A DNA stretch of 60,184 nucleotides from Bacteroidales bacterium (lineage in GTDB: Bacteria > Bacteroidota > Bacteroidia > Bacteroidales > JAIOZK01). Under the pieces are notes generated by a model. That model ran no database searches. It saw nothing but the letters and a program-made list of their open reading frames with translations, and was not told the origin of the DNA. The stretch's first letter is position 1; each line of letters begins with the position of its first letter. The stretch covers positions 1-60,184 of the forward strand of contig JAIOZK010000026.1 in NCBI GenBank assembly GCA_021740625.1, read 5' to 3'. The position numbers were made by a program, and so were the translations under genes. Below, one piece after another: positions 35,416 to 43,437 of this stretch.

Positions 35416-37218
35416 TTATTTTTCTATCACTTCCCTCACCTCCCCGCACTTCAGCATCATATCCCCGTAATAGGGATTCCTGATTTGTTCCTCGGTGCTA
35501 AGCCAGTAGGCGCCGCGGTCATCATCGGCCATGGGGCAATACTGTACATATGAGGTTCCTTCATCCAGACCGAATGCCTTGACCGTATTGATCATGGCAT
35601 TGGAGAAGGGCTTGAAATGCTTTCGCTGCATATCGATGCTTTCGGCCGTTTGTATGCTTTCTGCCTGTTGTTTCAATGGCTTCAGCATTTCCATCCAGTA
35701 CATATGCGCATCTCCTTCGAGCAGACCCATGTCGACATTTTGCAATGAAGCCTGGAAATCTTCGGCTTTGGCTGTAGCTTCATCCTTATTGGCTGCCACC
35801 AGGGCGTCTTTCAAATCATAATAGTGATTCAGGCTTTGCGATAGTTGCTTTTGAAATTCCGAAGGGGTGGAAGCGGTGAAGTCCCTTTCCTCCATCTCCA
35901 TGCCTGCATCGGTGTGTTCATGCCCTGTTAAGGGTTCGTTATGCTGATATACATCGGTGGTCATTGGCTCTTCGGCCTGGTTCATCATGCTTTTTTTGTT
36001 TTTAAGCTGTGCGGCCGCATCTATGGTAAAGGTGCCGTTGGTGACGATGCGTTCGCCGGCTTCAAGACCATCTTCAATGATCCAGTAAGAACCCAGGTTT
36101 TCACCGAGCAAAACTTCGCGGTATTCGAAGGTGGGCTGCTCGCGCTCGGGATCAAAAATATAAACAACCGAGCGTTTGCCCGTCCACATCACCGCCGATT
36201 CGGGTATGGCCAGAACTTCTTCTTTATCGTCAAGTCCCGAAACGATTTCCCCGTTGACGAACATTTCGGGTTTCAGAAGCAAATCGGCGTTATCGATTTC
36301 GGCCCTCACCTCAGCCGTCCTTTTCTGCGGATCGATCAGGGGATCAACCCAGGTAATTTTGCTTTTGTATGTTTTGCCGGGAAGCGATTTGATGTTGAAT
36401 TCGATGCTGTCGCCTTCTTCAATAAAAGAAAGGTCTTCTTCATACGCATCAAAAATCACCCAAAGCTTGCTCAGGTCGGCTATCTTAAACAATTCCGCTC
36501 CGGCTTTTACATATTCCCCTTCGGATACATTCCTGGCAAGCACATACCCTGAAATCTCCGCATAGATATCAATGGTTTCCCTGACCTGTCCTTCCTGTAG
36601 TATGCGGTTGATCTGCCGGTCGCTGAGCTTCCAGTATTTCAGTTTATTCCTCGCCGCTTCCAGCAGTCCGGTTCTTCCATCATCGTACCTTTTGGCTTCC
36701 AGCAATTCTTCCTGGGCGGTGATGAATTCGGGCGAATAAACGGAAGCCAGACGCTGACCTCGCTGCACTTTTTCACCTTCAAATTCAACATACAATTCTT
36801 CGATCCTGCCCGAAAAGTGCATGGCCTGGGAATTCACTTCTGTTTCATCCGGCTGTATCTTTCCCTGCAGTGTTATCACTTTTTCAGGCTCGATATAACC
36901 GACTTCGGTGGTTTGCACATTGGCCAGCTTCACTGCCTGTTCGCTCAGGGTGAATTCCACCTGGCTTTCCTGGCCGGTGTCGCTTTCGGCGGGTATCAGG
37001 TCCATTCCACAGATGGGGCAGTCGCCCGGTTCGGCTTGCTGTATCTGAGGATGCATGGAGCAGGTCCACGTAGTCTCTTCTTCACTTTCCTCGATGATCT
37101 CTTGTGCAATGCTTGCTTCTTTCTCACCATTGCCGCCAACGATCATCCAGCCCAGCAGCAGTCCCGCGATCAGCACTGCCAGGTAAATGATGATTTGTTT
37201 TGTTGATATGTTTTTCAT
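35416..37218 (-). CDS. CusB-like RND efflux adaptor with metal-binding domain and DUF3347
   Basis: About 600 residues (ATG 37218; ATG 37242 adds eight). An N-terminal membrane anchor (QIIIYLAVLIAGLLLGWMIV) precedes a heavy-metal-binding domain TWTCSMHPQIQ ... GDCPICGMDLIP. The CusB adaptor core follows: lipoyl and hairpin region with EELLEAKRYDDGRTGLLEAA, then beta-barrel KLWVIFDAYEEDL. The last 170 residues are a DUF3347 domain (LNHYYDLKDALVAANKDEA) and a Cys/Met-rich end (YCPMADDDRGAYW ... YGDMMLKCGEV). The adaptor links the CusA pump to the TolC duct and hands over metal. Third gene of the pump-duct-adaptor operon. Confidence 0.93.
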   Translation of the reverse strand: MKNISTKQIIIYLAVLIAGLLLGWMIVGGNGEKEASIAQEIIEESEEETTWTCSMHPQIQQAEPGDCPICGMDLIPAESDTGQESQVEFTLSEQAVKLANVQTTEVGYIEPEKVITLQGKIQPDETEVNSQAMHFSGRIEELYVEFEGEKVQRGQRLASVYSPEFITAQEELLEAKRYDDGRTGLLEAARNKLKYWKLSDRQINRILQEGQVRETIDIYAEISGYVLARNVSEGEYVKAGAELFKIADLSKLWVIFDAYEEDLSFIEEGDSIEFNIKSLPGKTYKSKITWVDPLIDPQKRTAEVRAEIDNADLLLKPEMFVNGEIVSGLDDKEEVLAIPESAVMWTGKRSVVYIFDPEREQPTFEYREVLLGENLGSYWIIEDGLEAGERIVTNGTFTIDAAAQLKNKKSMMNQAEEPMTTDVYQHNEPLTGHEHTDAGMEMEERDFTASTPSEFQKQLSQSLNHYYDLKDALVAANKDEATAKAEDFQASLQNVDMGLLEGDAHMYWMEMLKPLKQQAESIQTAESIDMQRKHFKPFSNAMINTVKAFGLDEGTSYVQYCPMADDDRGAYWLSTEEQIRNPYYGDMMLKCGEVREVIEK

Positions 37219-37249
37219 TTTCACTTTTTTTAATGTTTTCAAATTGCGC

Positions 37250-37369
37250 TGGCCCCTCGACTACACTCGGGGTGACAGTTCTGGCAGGGTGTCTGGGAGG
37301 GCGGGCTTAAGCCCGCCCGCATTCTCACCCACAACATTTGCCGTCACCCTGAGCGAAGTCGAAGGGCCA
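37250..37369. repeat. Palindromic intergenic element (REP-like)
   Basis: Outer arms at 37250-37276 and 37343-37369 are imperfect inverted copies, carrying GGCCC-CTCGACT and AGTCGAAGGGCC with GGGTGAC/GTCACCC. In the centre GGGCGGGCTTAAGCCCGCCC (37299-37318) is a perfect 20-bp palindrome. It lies between the cusC-like and cusB-like genes of one operon and may modulate read-through or mRNA stability. Confidence 0.75.
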
Positions 37370-37413
37370 CTCATTCCTTTCATTTCTTTTTTTACTCATT
37401 CCTTTGTGATTTC

Positions 37414-38685
37414 TTAGTGCCCTGGTGCCTTCTTGGCAAAAGCATTCGTGCCTTTCAAATATTCAAAATACGCCATCGCCACATGAAAATCCGTCAGCGC
37501 TTTTTCCATTTTCAATTCATAGTTGAAAACTAACTGTTGCATCGCGATGACTTCATCATAGCCCTTTCCAGTTGAGGAATATTCCCTGGTCAGCAGCCGC
37601 ATGGCCTGCCGGGCTTTCCGGCTTTGCGATCGGTTAAGTTCAAGATCACGCAAGGCCTTGCGGTACGTGATCAGGTTTTCCTCGTATTCCGAGATCAATC
37701 GGTTTTTTGTGGCCTCGATCTTTAGCTCCGCCTGTTCGCTTTTCAGCTCGCTCTCGCGAATGGCAGCCTTGTACTTTTTTTGATTGATTGGCAGACTGAT
37801 GCTGAACATGGGCATGATGGCGTCCATACCATTATCGGAAAGTGAAACATCATCCCTTTCACCGATGATGGCATAATCAAGTCCCAGTCCGAAACCCGGC
37901 AGGGCATTTTTCCTGGCCACTTCAATCTGTTTTTGTGTGGCCTCCAGCTCCACTTCCCTTGCCTGCAGTTCTTCATTGAATTCAAATACCGAGTCCATCA
38001 AAACAGCCCGACTTTCCTGCGCATAAATATTCAGGGTGTCGGGTAACTCGATGTTCAGTTCTTCCTTTGGATCGAGCAGCTGTAGAAAATCAGTTTCCAG
38101 CCATTGTTTCCTGTCCTGCAATTCCTCCAGCCTGGCCTGCTTTTCATCGATCTGCATTTGTATCCTGATGATATCGGCCATGCCGGTTTGCGCCGTTTCG
38201 TATTTCTTCAGGACGATCCTTTCAAGAATCTCCAAAGTCCTGATCAATTCGGCCGTAATGCGAAGCTCCTCTTCATTTTGGTAAAGCAGGAAAAACTGCC
38301 GGCTGACCCGGTAGGCCAAAGCATTCTCTTTGGATCTGTATTCCTGCAATTGTGCTTCGGCCCTGAGCAGGTCGGCATCTTCTTTCAATCCGAGCGTGCC
38401 GAACCAGGGAAACATTTGCGAAATAGATAATTTGGCCCTTTGCGGCCCCACACCTGTTTCCACGGGGCTAACGAACACACCTGCCGACAATTGCGGATCG
38501 GGCAGGGCTTTGGACTGATCCACCCGTTCAAGGGCCTGTTCGTAGCTTTTATAATTTGCCCTTACTTCAGGATTGTTTTCCACTGCAATGCGGATATAAT
38601 TCTCCAGAATATTTTCCTGGGCCGAAAGCCGGAAAAAAGCACCGGCAGCGAAAATTATCAATATGATCAAACTTAATTTTTTCAT
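37414..38685 (-). CDS. CusC-like TolC-family outer membrane duct
   Basis: About 423 residues from ATG 38685, which overlaps the pump's stop codon (ATGA) and has a good GGAGG ribosome site 8 bp upstream. A signal peptide (KLSLIILIIFAAGAFFRLSAQ) and OEP motifs follow: NYIRIAVENNPEVRANYKSY near the start and MRLLTREYSSTGKGYDEVIA in the second repeat. ISQMFPWFGTLGLK is characteristic of the metal-efflux TolC group in Bacteroidota. It forms the outer-membrane channel of the Cus-like pump. A visible Shine-Dalgarno is unusual in this phylum and here supports translational coupling. Confidence 0.93.
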   Translation of the reverse strand: MKKLSLIILIIFAAGAFFRLSAQENILENYIRIAVENNPEVRANYKSYEQALERVDQSKALPDPQLSAGVFVSPVETGVGPQRAKLSISQMFPWFGTLGLKEDADLLRAEAQLQEYRSKENALAYRVSRQFFLLYQNEEELRITAELIRTLEILERIVLKKYETAQTGMADIIRIQMQIDEKQARLEELQDRKQWLETDFLQLLDPKEELNIELPDTLNIYAQESRAVLMDSVFEFNEELQAREVELEATQKQIEVARKNALPGFGLGLDYAIIGERDDVSLSDNGMDAIMPMFSISLPINQKKYKAAIRESELKSEQAELKIEATKNRLISEYEENLITYRKALRDLELNRSQSRKARQAMRLLTREYSSTGKGYDEVIAMQQLVFNYELKMEKALTDFHVAMAYFEYLKGTNAFAKKAPGH

Positions 38686-41600
38686 GCTACACCTCCTTTC
38701 CTCACAACATTTTCTTTCCATGCGGAATAGATCACCGGTATCACGAAAAGTGTGATAATCTCGATCAGCATCCCGCCCACAATGGGAATGGCCATGGGCA
38801 CCATCACATCCGAGCCTTTGCCTGTTGAGGTTAAAATAGGCAGCAGGGCCAGAATGGTGGTAGCCGTGGTCATCAAACAGGGACGCACGCGGCGCGAACC
38901 GGCTTCGATCACCGATTTCCTGACCTCATCTACACTTCGCGGTTTATTCTTACCAAAAACCTGTTTCAGGTAAGTGGTCATGATTACTCCGTCATCCGTG
39001 GCAATGCCGAATAAGGCGATAAAGCCTACCCACACAGCCACACTCAGGTAAACTGTTTTCATCTGGAAGAGGTCCCTGAAGTTTTGCCCGAAGAGGCTGA
39101 AATTCATGAACCAATCCTGGCCGTAAAGCCAGATCAGGATAAAGCCGCCTGAGAAGGCCACGATGATCCCGCTGAAGACCAGCAGGGTTGAGCGCACATC
39201 CCTGAACTGGAAATACAGCAACAGAAAGATGATCACGAACACCACCGGGATGATCAGGCTAAGTCTCTTCTCGGCCCGGATCTGGTTTTCGTAATTTCCG
39301 GTAAATTGATAACTTAAGCCTGCCGGCAGATTTATCTCACCTGCGTCCAGCTTGTCTTCAATCAGGTTTTGCGCATCTTCCACCACCTGCACTTCCGAGT
39401 AATCGTCCTCCTTGTCGAATATCACATAAGAAACCAGGAAAGTATTTTCGCTTTTGATCACCTGCGGCCCTTTCACATATTTGATGTCAGCGATTTCGCT
39501 GAGGGGAACCGAGATGCCACCTGCAGCCGGGATCAGGATCTTTTCGAGTGTTTCGGGGGAATTGCGCAATTCCCTTGGGTACCTCACCCGTATGGGATAG
39601 CGCTCCCGGCCCTCCACAGTCATGCCCAGCTTCATGCCGCCCACACCCACTTCAAGGTAATGCTGAACCTGCCGGATGGTCAGCCCATAGCGGGCAATTT
39701 CCTTCCTGTTGATGTGGATCTCCAGGTAAGGTTTCCCGACAACCCTTTCCGCGAAAACAGAAGGTTCCTTCACACCGGGCACTTCTTTGAGCACCTCCTC
39801 CAGTTGCAGTCCGAAAGATTCCAGACTGTCCAGGTTGTTTCCCATGACCTTGATGCCCATGGGCGCCCGCATTCCTGTTTGCAGCATCACCAGTCGGGTT
39901 TCGATGGGTTGCAGCTTGGGTGCGCTGGTCACGCCGGGGATGCGGCTTACACTCACAATTTCATCCCAGATATCATCCGGCGTTTTGATGTGGTCCCGCC
40001 ATTGGCGATAATACTTGCCGTCTTTGTCAGGGATCAGTTTTCCCTTTTCATCTTTTACAAAACTGCCTTCATCATCTACTTTGAAGCGTATCCGCCGGCC
40101 GTTCTCATCCAGCTTGTATTCGTTTTTGTAATTGATCACATTTTCGAACATCGATAGGGGGGCGGGGTCGAGCGAAGAAGTCACACGTCCGGCTTTTCCA
40201 ACCACCATTTCCACCTCGGGGATGGAGGCCACAGCCATATCCAGTTGCTGCAGCATTTCCTTGTTCTTTTCAACCCCCGTATGTGGCATGGAGGTCGGCA
40301 TCAGCAAAAAGGAGCCTTCATCCAAAGCCGGCATAAATTCCTTGCCGATCCCGGGAAACTCATGATAAAGGGTATTCCATACCGCCGTTTTTCTCAGGTT
40401 CATCCCGATGGAATCGAAACCTTTGGCCACAAAACCGAAAATGTTCCCAAAGCCCATCCAGATCACGAATCCCCAGATAACCAGAATGCTGGGAACAGTT
40501 ATGAATAAAACCTTGTGCTTTAAAGCCCATCCCAGGATCTGTTTGTAATACCGGATGAAGATCAGGAAAAATGACAAGAGCAGCGCGATTATGATGAATA
40601 CGAAGAAGTAATTGCTGAAATAGCTTTTGGAAACACCAAGGGGCATCCATTCGTAGGTTAAAATGTACAATACCCCCAAACCGATCAGCAATACGTTGAT
40701 CAGGGGCAGTCTTCTGTTCAGGTCATTATTAAAGGTACCGTAAAAATTGATGCCGCCCAACAGGATGATGACCAGCCCGACCCAGACATTGCTTAGTATC
40801 ATGGTGACAATCCCGGCCAGGATTAAAATTGAATTCACGATCCTGAGCACAGAACGCCTGGTGATCTTAAAACTAAACAACCAATGTGCAATTGCCGGCA
40901 GGATCATGATGGCCACGATGATGGAAGCAAAAAGAACAAAAGTCTTTGTAAAAGCCAGCGGCCTGAACAGCTTTCCTTCAGCGGCTTCCAGGGTGAATAC
41001 CGGGATGAAGCTGATGATGGTGGTGGCAATGGCCGTCAGCACTGCCGGGGCCACTTCCACGGTGGCTTCGTAGATCACCTGCCGGGTGTTTTTGCCTCCG
41101 GTATTGGCTTTGATGTGCTGGATCATGTTTTCCGACAACACGATCCCCACGTCCACGATGGTTCCGATGGCAATGGCGATTCCCGAAAGGGCCACGATAT
41201 TGGCGTCCACATTGAAATACTTCATGGCGATGAAGGTCATGAGGATGGCCACCGGGATCAGGAAAGAGATCAGTACAGAGGCCCGCAGGTTAATCACCAT
41301 GATGATGATCACGATGATGGTGATCAGGATCTCCAGGCTGAGTGCGTCTTCCAGGGTGCCCAGGGTTTCCTTGATGAGGCCGGAACGATCGTAAAAGGGA
41401 ACGATCCACAGGTAGGAGATGGTTCCGTCATCCAGGGTTTTGGAAGGCAAACCGGGGGTGATCTCCATGATCTTTTCTTTTACCCTGTTGATCACTTCCA
41501 TTGGATTGGAGCCATAGCGGGCCACCACAACGCCACCCACTGCCTCGGCGCCCATTTTGTCGAGGATGCCTCTTCTTTCGGCCGGTCCGTAACTTACCCT

Positions 41601-42440
41601 TGCCACATCCTTCACCCGGATAGGGGTATTGTTTTCAACCTTCAATACGCCTTCTTCCAGGTCTTCCAGGTTTTTCACATAGCCGATCCCACGGATGAAA
41701 TATTCGGCTTTGTTGATCTCCACGGTGCGGGCGCCCACATCCAGGTTGGAATTTTTTACTCCTTTTATAATATGATCCAGGGTGACATTGTAAGCCCGCA
41801 TGGCATTGGGATCCACATCGATTTGGTATTCCTTTACGTAACCTCCTACAGAAGCCACTTCGGCAACGCCATTCACCGAAGCCAGTCCGTATTTTACATA
41901 GTAATCCTGAATGGACCGCAGTTCATGCAAATCCCATCCGCCTGTGATATTGCCATCTTTATCACGGCCTTCCAGGGTGTACCAGAAGATCTGGCCCAGA
42001 GCGGTTGCATCCGGGCCGAGGCTTGGCTGAACGCCATCTGGTAACAAACCCCGCGGTAAAGAATTCAGTTTTTCCAGGATGCGTGATCGACTCCAGTAAA
42101 ACTCAATGCCTTCTTCGAAGATCACGTATATACTCGAAAATCCGAACATGGATGAACTCCGTATGGTTTTCACCCCGGGGATTCCAAGCAAGGATGTTGT
42201 TAAAGGATAGGTGATCTGATCTTCAATATCCTGCGGCGAACGGCCAGACCACTCCGTAAAAACGATTTGCTGGTTTTCCCCCAGGTCCGGGATGGCATCT
42301 ACCGGCACGGGATCTCTGGGTAAGGGATCCAGATCCCAGTTAAAGGGGGCTGTCATGATCCCCCATCCGATCAGAAATACCATCAGGATGGAAGTGACCA
42401 GTTTGTTCTCCAGAAAGAACTTGATGATTTTGTTTAACAT
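38682..42440 (-). CDS. CusA-like heavy-metal RND efflux pump with extra membrane segment
   Basis: 1252 residues, about 200 longer than E. coli CusA. TM4 has AIAIGTIVDVGIVLSEN (Asp430, Glu437), the proton-relay residues of metal RND pumps. Periplasmic Met residues fall at LLMPTSMP (Met714) and VMLQTGMRAP, where two of the three CusA copper-ligand Met are expected. The third appears shifted by one in GGMKLGM. This suggests Cu(I)/Ag(I) transport. Between TM6 and TM7 lies an insert (about 525-635) with four hydrophobic stretches not found in E. coli CusA. First structural gene after a HYC_CC_PP gene; stop overlaps the cusC-like start. Confidence 0.95.
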   Translation of the reverse strand: MLNKIIKFFLENKLVTSILMVFLIGWGIMTAPFNWDLDPLPRDPVPVDAIPDLGENQQIVFTEWSGRSPQDIEDQITYPLTTSLLGIPGVKTIRSSSMFGFSSIYVIFEEGIEFYWSRSRILEKLNSLPRGLLPDGVQPSLGPDATALGQIFWYTLEGRDKDGNITGGWDLHELRSIQDYYVKYGLASVNGVAEVASVGGYVKEYQIDVDPNAMRAYNVTLDHIIKGVKNSNLDVGARTVEINKAEYFIRGIGYVKNLEDLEEGVLKVENNTPIRVKDVARVSYGPAERRGILDKMGAEAVGGVVVARYGSNPMEVINRVKEKIMEITPGLPSKTLDDGTISYLWIVPFYDRSGLIKETLGTLEDALSLEILITIIVIIIMVINLRASVLISFLIPVAILMTFIAMKYFNVDANIVALSGIAIAIGTIVDVGIVLSENMIQHIKANTGGKNTRQVIYEATVEVAPAVLTAIATTIISFIPVFTLEAAEGKLFRPLAFTKTFVLFASIIVAIMILPAIAHWLFSFKITRRSVLRIVNSILILAGIVTMILSNVWVGLVIILLGGINFYGTFNNDLNRRLPLINVLLIGLGVLYILTYEWMPLGVSKSYFSNYFFVFIIIALLLSFFLIFIRYYKQILGWALKHKVLFITVPSILVIWGFVIWMGFGNIFGFVAKGFDSIGMNLRKTAVWNTLYHEFPGIGKEFMPALDEGSFLLMPTSMPHTGVEKNKEMLQQLDMAVASIPEVEMVVGKAGRVTSSLDPAPLSMFENVINYKNEYKLDENGRRIRFKVDDEGSFVKDEKGKLIPDKDGKYYRQWRDHIKTPDDIWDEIVSVSRIPGVTSAPKLQPIETRLVMLQTGMRAPMGIKVMGNNLDSLESFGLQLEEVLKEVPGVKEPSVFAERVVGKPYLEIHINRKEIARYGLTIRQVQHYLEVGVGGMKLGMTVEGRERYPIRVRYPRELRNSPETLEKILIPAAGGISVPLSEIADIKYVKGPQVIKSENTFLVSYVIFDKEDDYSEVQVVEDAQNLIEDKLDAGEINLPAGLSYQFTGNYENQIRAEKRLSLIIPVVFVIIFLLLYFQFRDVRSTLLVFSGIIVAFSGGFILIWLYGQDWFMNFSLFGQNFRDLFQMKTVYLSVAVWVGFIALFGIATDDGVIMTTYLKQVFGKNKPRSVDEVRKSVIEAGSRRVRPCLMTTATTILALLPILTSTGKGSDVMVPMAIPIVGGMLIEIITLFVIPVIYSAWKENVVRKGGVA

Positions 42441-42542
42441 TTCTGCATTTAATTAAAAAATTAAACCAAACAAGAATTATACATCAACCCATGATTATCA
42501 GCAATCTCAGGTTGTGTGGGTATTGGAAAAATTGCAGAAATA

Positions 42543-42911
42543 TTAAAGAAGGAAAACCTGTGTATATTCTTCCCCGCATTGTTCGGGGGGCGGTGATTTA
42601 TCTTGTTCGAGGCAGGCTTGGGTCTTGTCAGTCCCGAAAAGGTCCTGCACCAGCTTTTCATAAAGCAGGGTGATGGCTTCGGTGAAATACACTTTGGCCA
42701 GGTCGAATGAGGAAGAGATAAATTCATCTTTAACCTGGTAGGTTTCCGATTCTTCATGGCAGCAGTCGCAATCCACTTCACAACAAGAGTCGGCTTCTCC
42801 GAAAAGAGCCACCGAATACAATTCTCCAGCGGAGTAATGCTTGTTCACGGTCACCCCTATGGTGGAGAGCACCAGTAATAAAGCCAGTCCGATGGAAAAT
42901 GTTCTTTTCAT
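42543..42911 (-). CDS. HYC_CC_PP family exported Cys-rich protein (copy 1)
   Basis: 122 residues. A signal peptide (FSIGLALLLVLSTIGVTVN) is followed by KHYSAGELYSVALF, then CCEVDCDCCHEESETY and a late KSPPPEQ. This is the H-Y ... CC ... PP pattern of the small HYC_CC_PP proteins found next to metal-efflux genes in Bacteroidota; here the Cys of HYC is Ser. The Cys cluster probably binds or senses soft metals in the periplasm. It starts the transcription unit that continues with the CusA-like pump (102 bp gap). The paralogue is at 45801-46169. Confidence 0.85.
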   Translation of the reverse strand: MKRTFSIGLALLLVLSTIGVTVNKHYSAGELYSVALFGEADSCCEVDCDCCHEESETYQVKDEFISSSFDLAKVYFTEAITLLYEKLVQDLFGTDKTQACLEQDKSPPPEQCGEEYTQVFLL

Positions 42912-42930
42912 AGTTTAATCTTAGAATTCA

Positions 42931-42938
42931 CAAATATA
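42931..42938 (-). promoter_or_regulatory. Candidate -7 box for HYC copy 1 and the CusACB-like operon
   Basis: TATATTTG on the minus strand, 19 bp upstream of the ATG at 42911. The same box is at the same kind of position before HYC copy 2 (46190-46197). Confidence 0.55.
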
Positions 42939-43044
42939 AAACACAAGACGACCAAAACAAATTGTTTAAATTTCTTTAACAGGAGTTTAACACTGTTTAA
43001 CAGGCTTTTGACTTAGTCTCATTCCAACATTGAAGTGGAATAGC

Positions 43045-43419
43045 CTAATGATCATGGTGCTCTTCAGGCTTCGTGCCATCAGCACGTTCATAATGACAGC
43101 AATGATGCAAATTCATGTATGTATCATCATCCGCTTTCATTTTGTCTGTATCGTGACCCACTTCGACTATTGCTTCATGTATTTCGATCAGCTTTACCTT
43201 TTCCGGATCAAATTTAACTTTGATCTTTTTTGAGAGTTTATCCCATTCGGCTGATTTAACGCCATCAATTGATTTTGCTGCTTCTTCAATACGATCTTCG
43301 CACATTTCACATTTGCCATAAACTTTGAATTTTTCTTTCTCGGTTTTTTGTGCGAGCAATGCTGTTGTTACCAGCATGCATGCGATCATAATGAAAGATG
43401 TTGTCATTGTGTTTTTCAT
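43045..43419 (-). CDS. Exported HMA-domain protein with His-rich tail (paralogue)
   Basis: 124 residues, paralogous to 34898-35281. Signal peptide TTSFIMIACMLVTTALLAQ; HMA motif YGKCEMCEDRIEEAA (Cys37, Cys40); fold end EAIVEVGHDTDKM; tail LHHCCHYERADG ... PEEHHDH. Likely a periplasmic metal chaperone. It lies 18 bp after the TonB receptor gene and is probably its operon partner. Confidence 0.88.
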   Translation of the reverse strand: MKNTMTTSFIMIACMLVTTALLAQKTEKEKFKVYGKCEMCEDRIEEAAKSIDGVKSAEWDKLSKKIKVKFDPEKVKLIEIHEAIVEVGHDTDKMKADDDTYMNLHHCCHYERADGTKPEEHHDH

Positions 43420-43437
43420 AATGCTTTATTTTTTGAT

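Noticed and set aside
40884-42044. Open frame of 386 residues on the plus strand
   Set aside because: It lies antisense within the CusA-like pump gene, is very rich in His, Asp and Gly as expected for a shadow, and has no family features.
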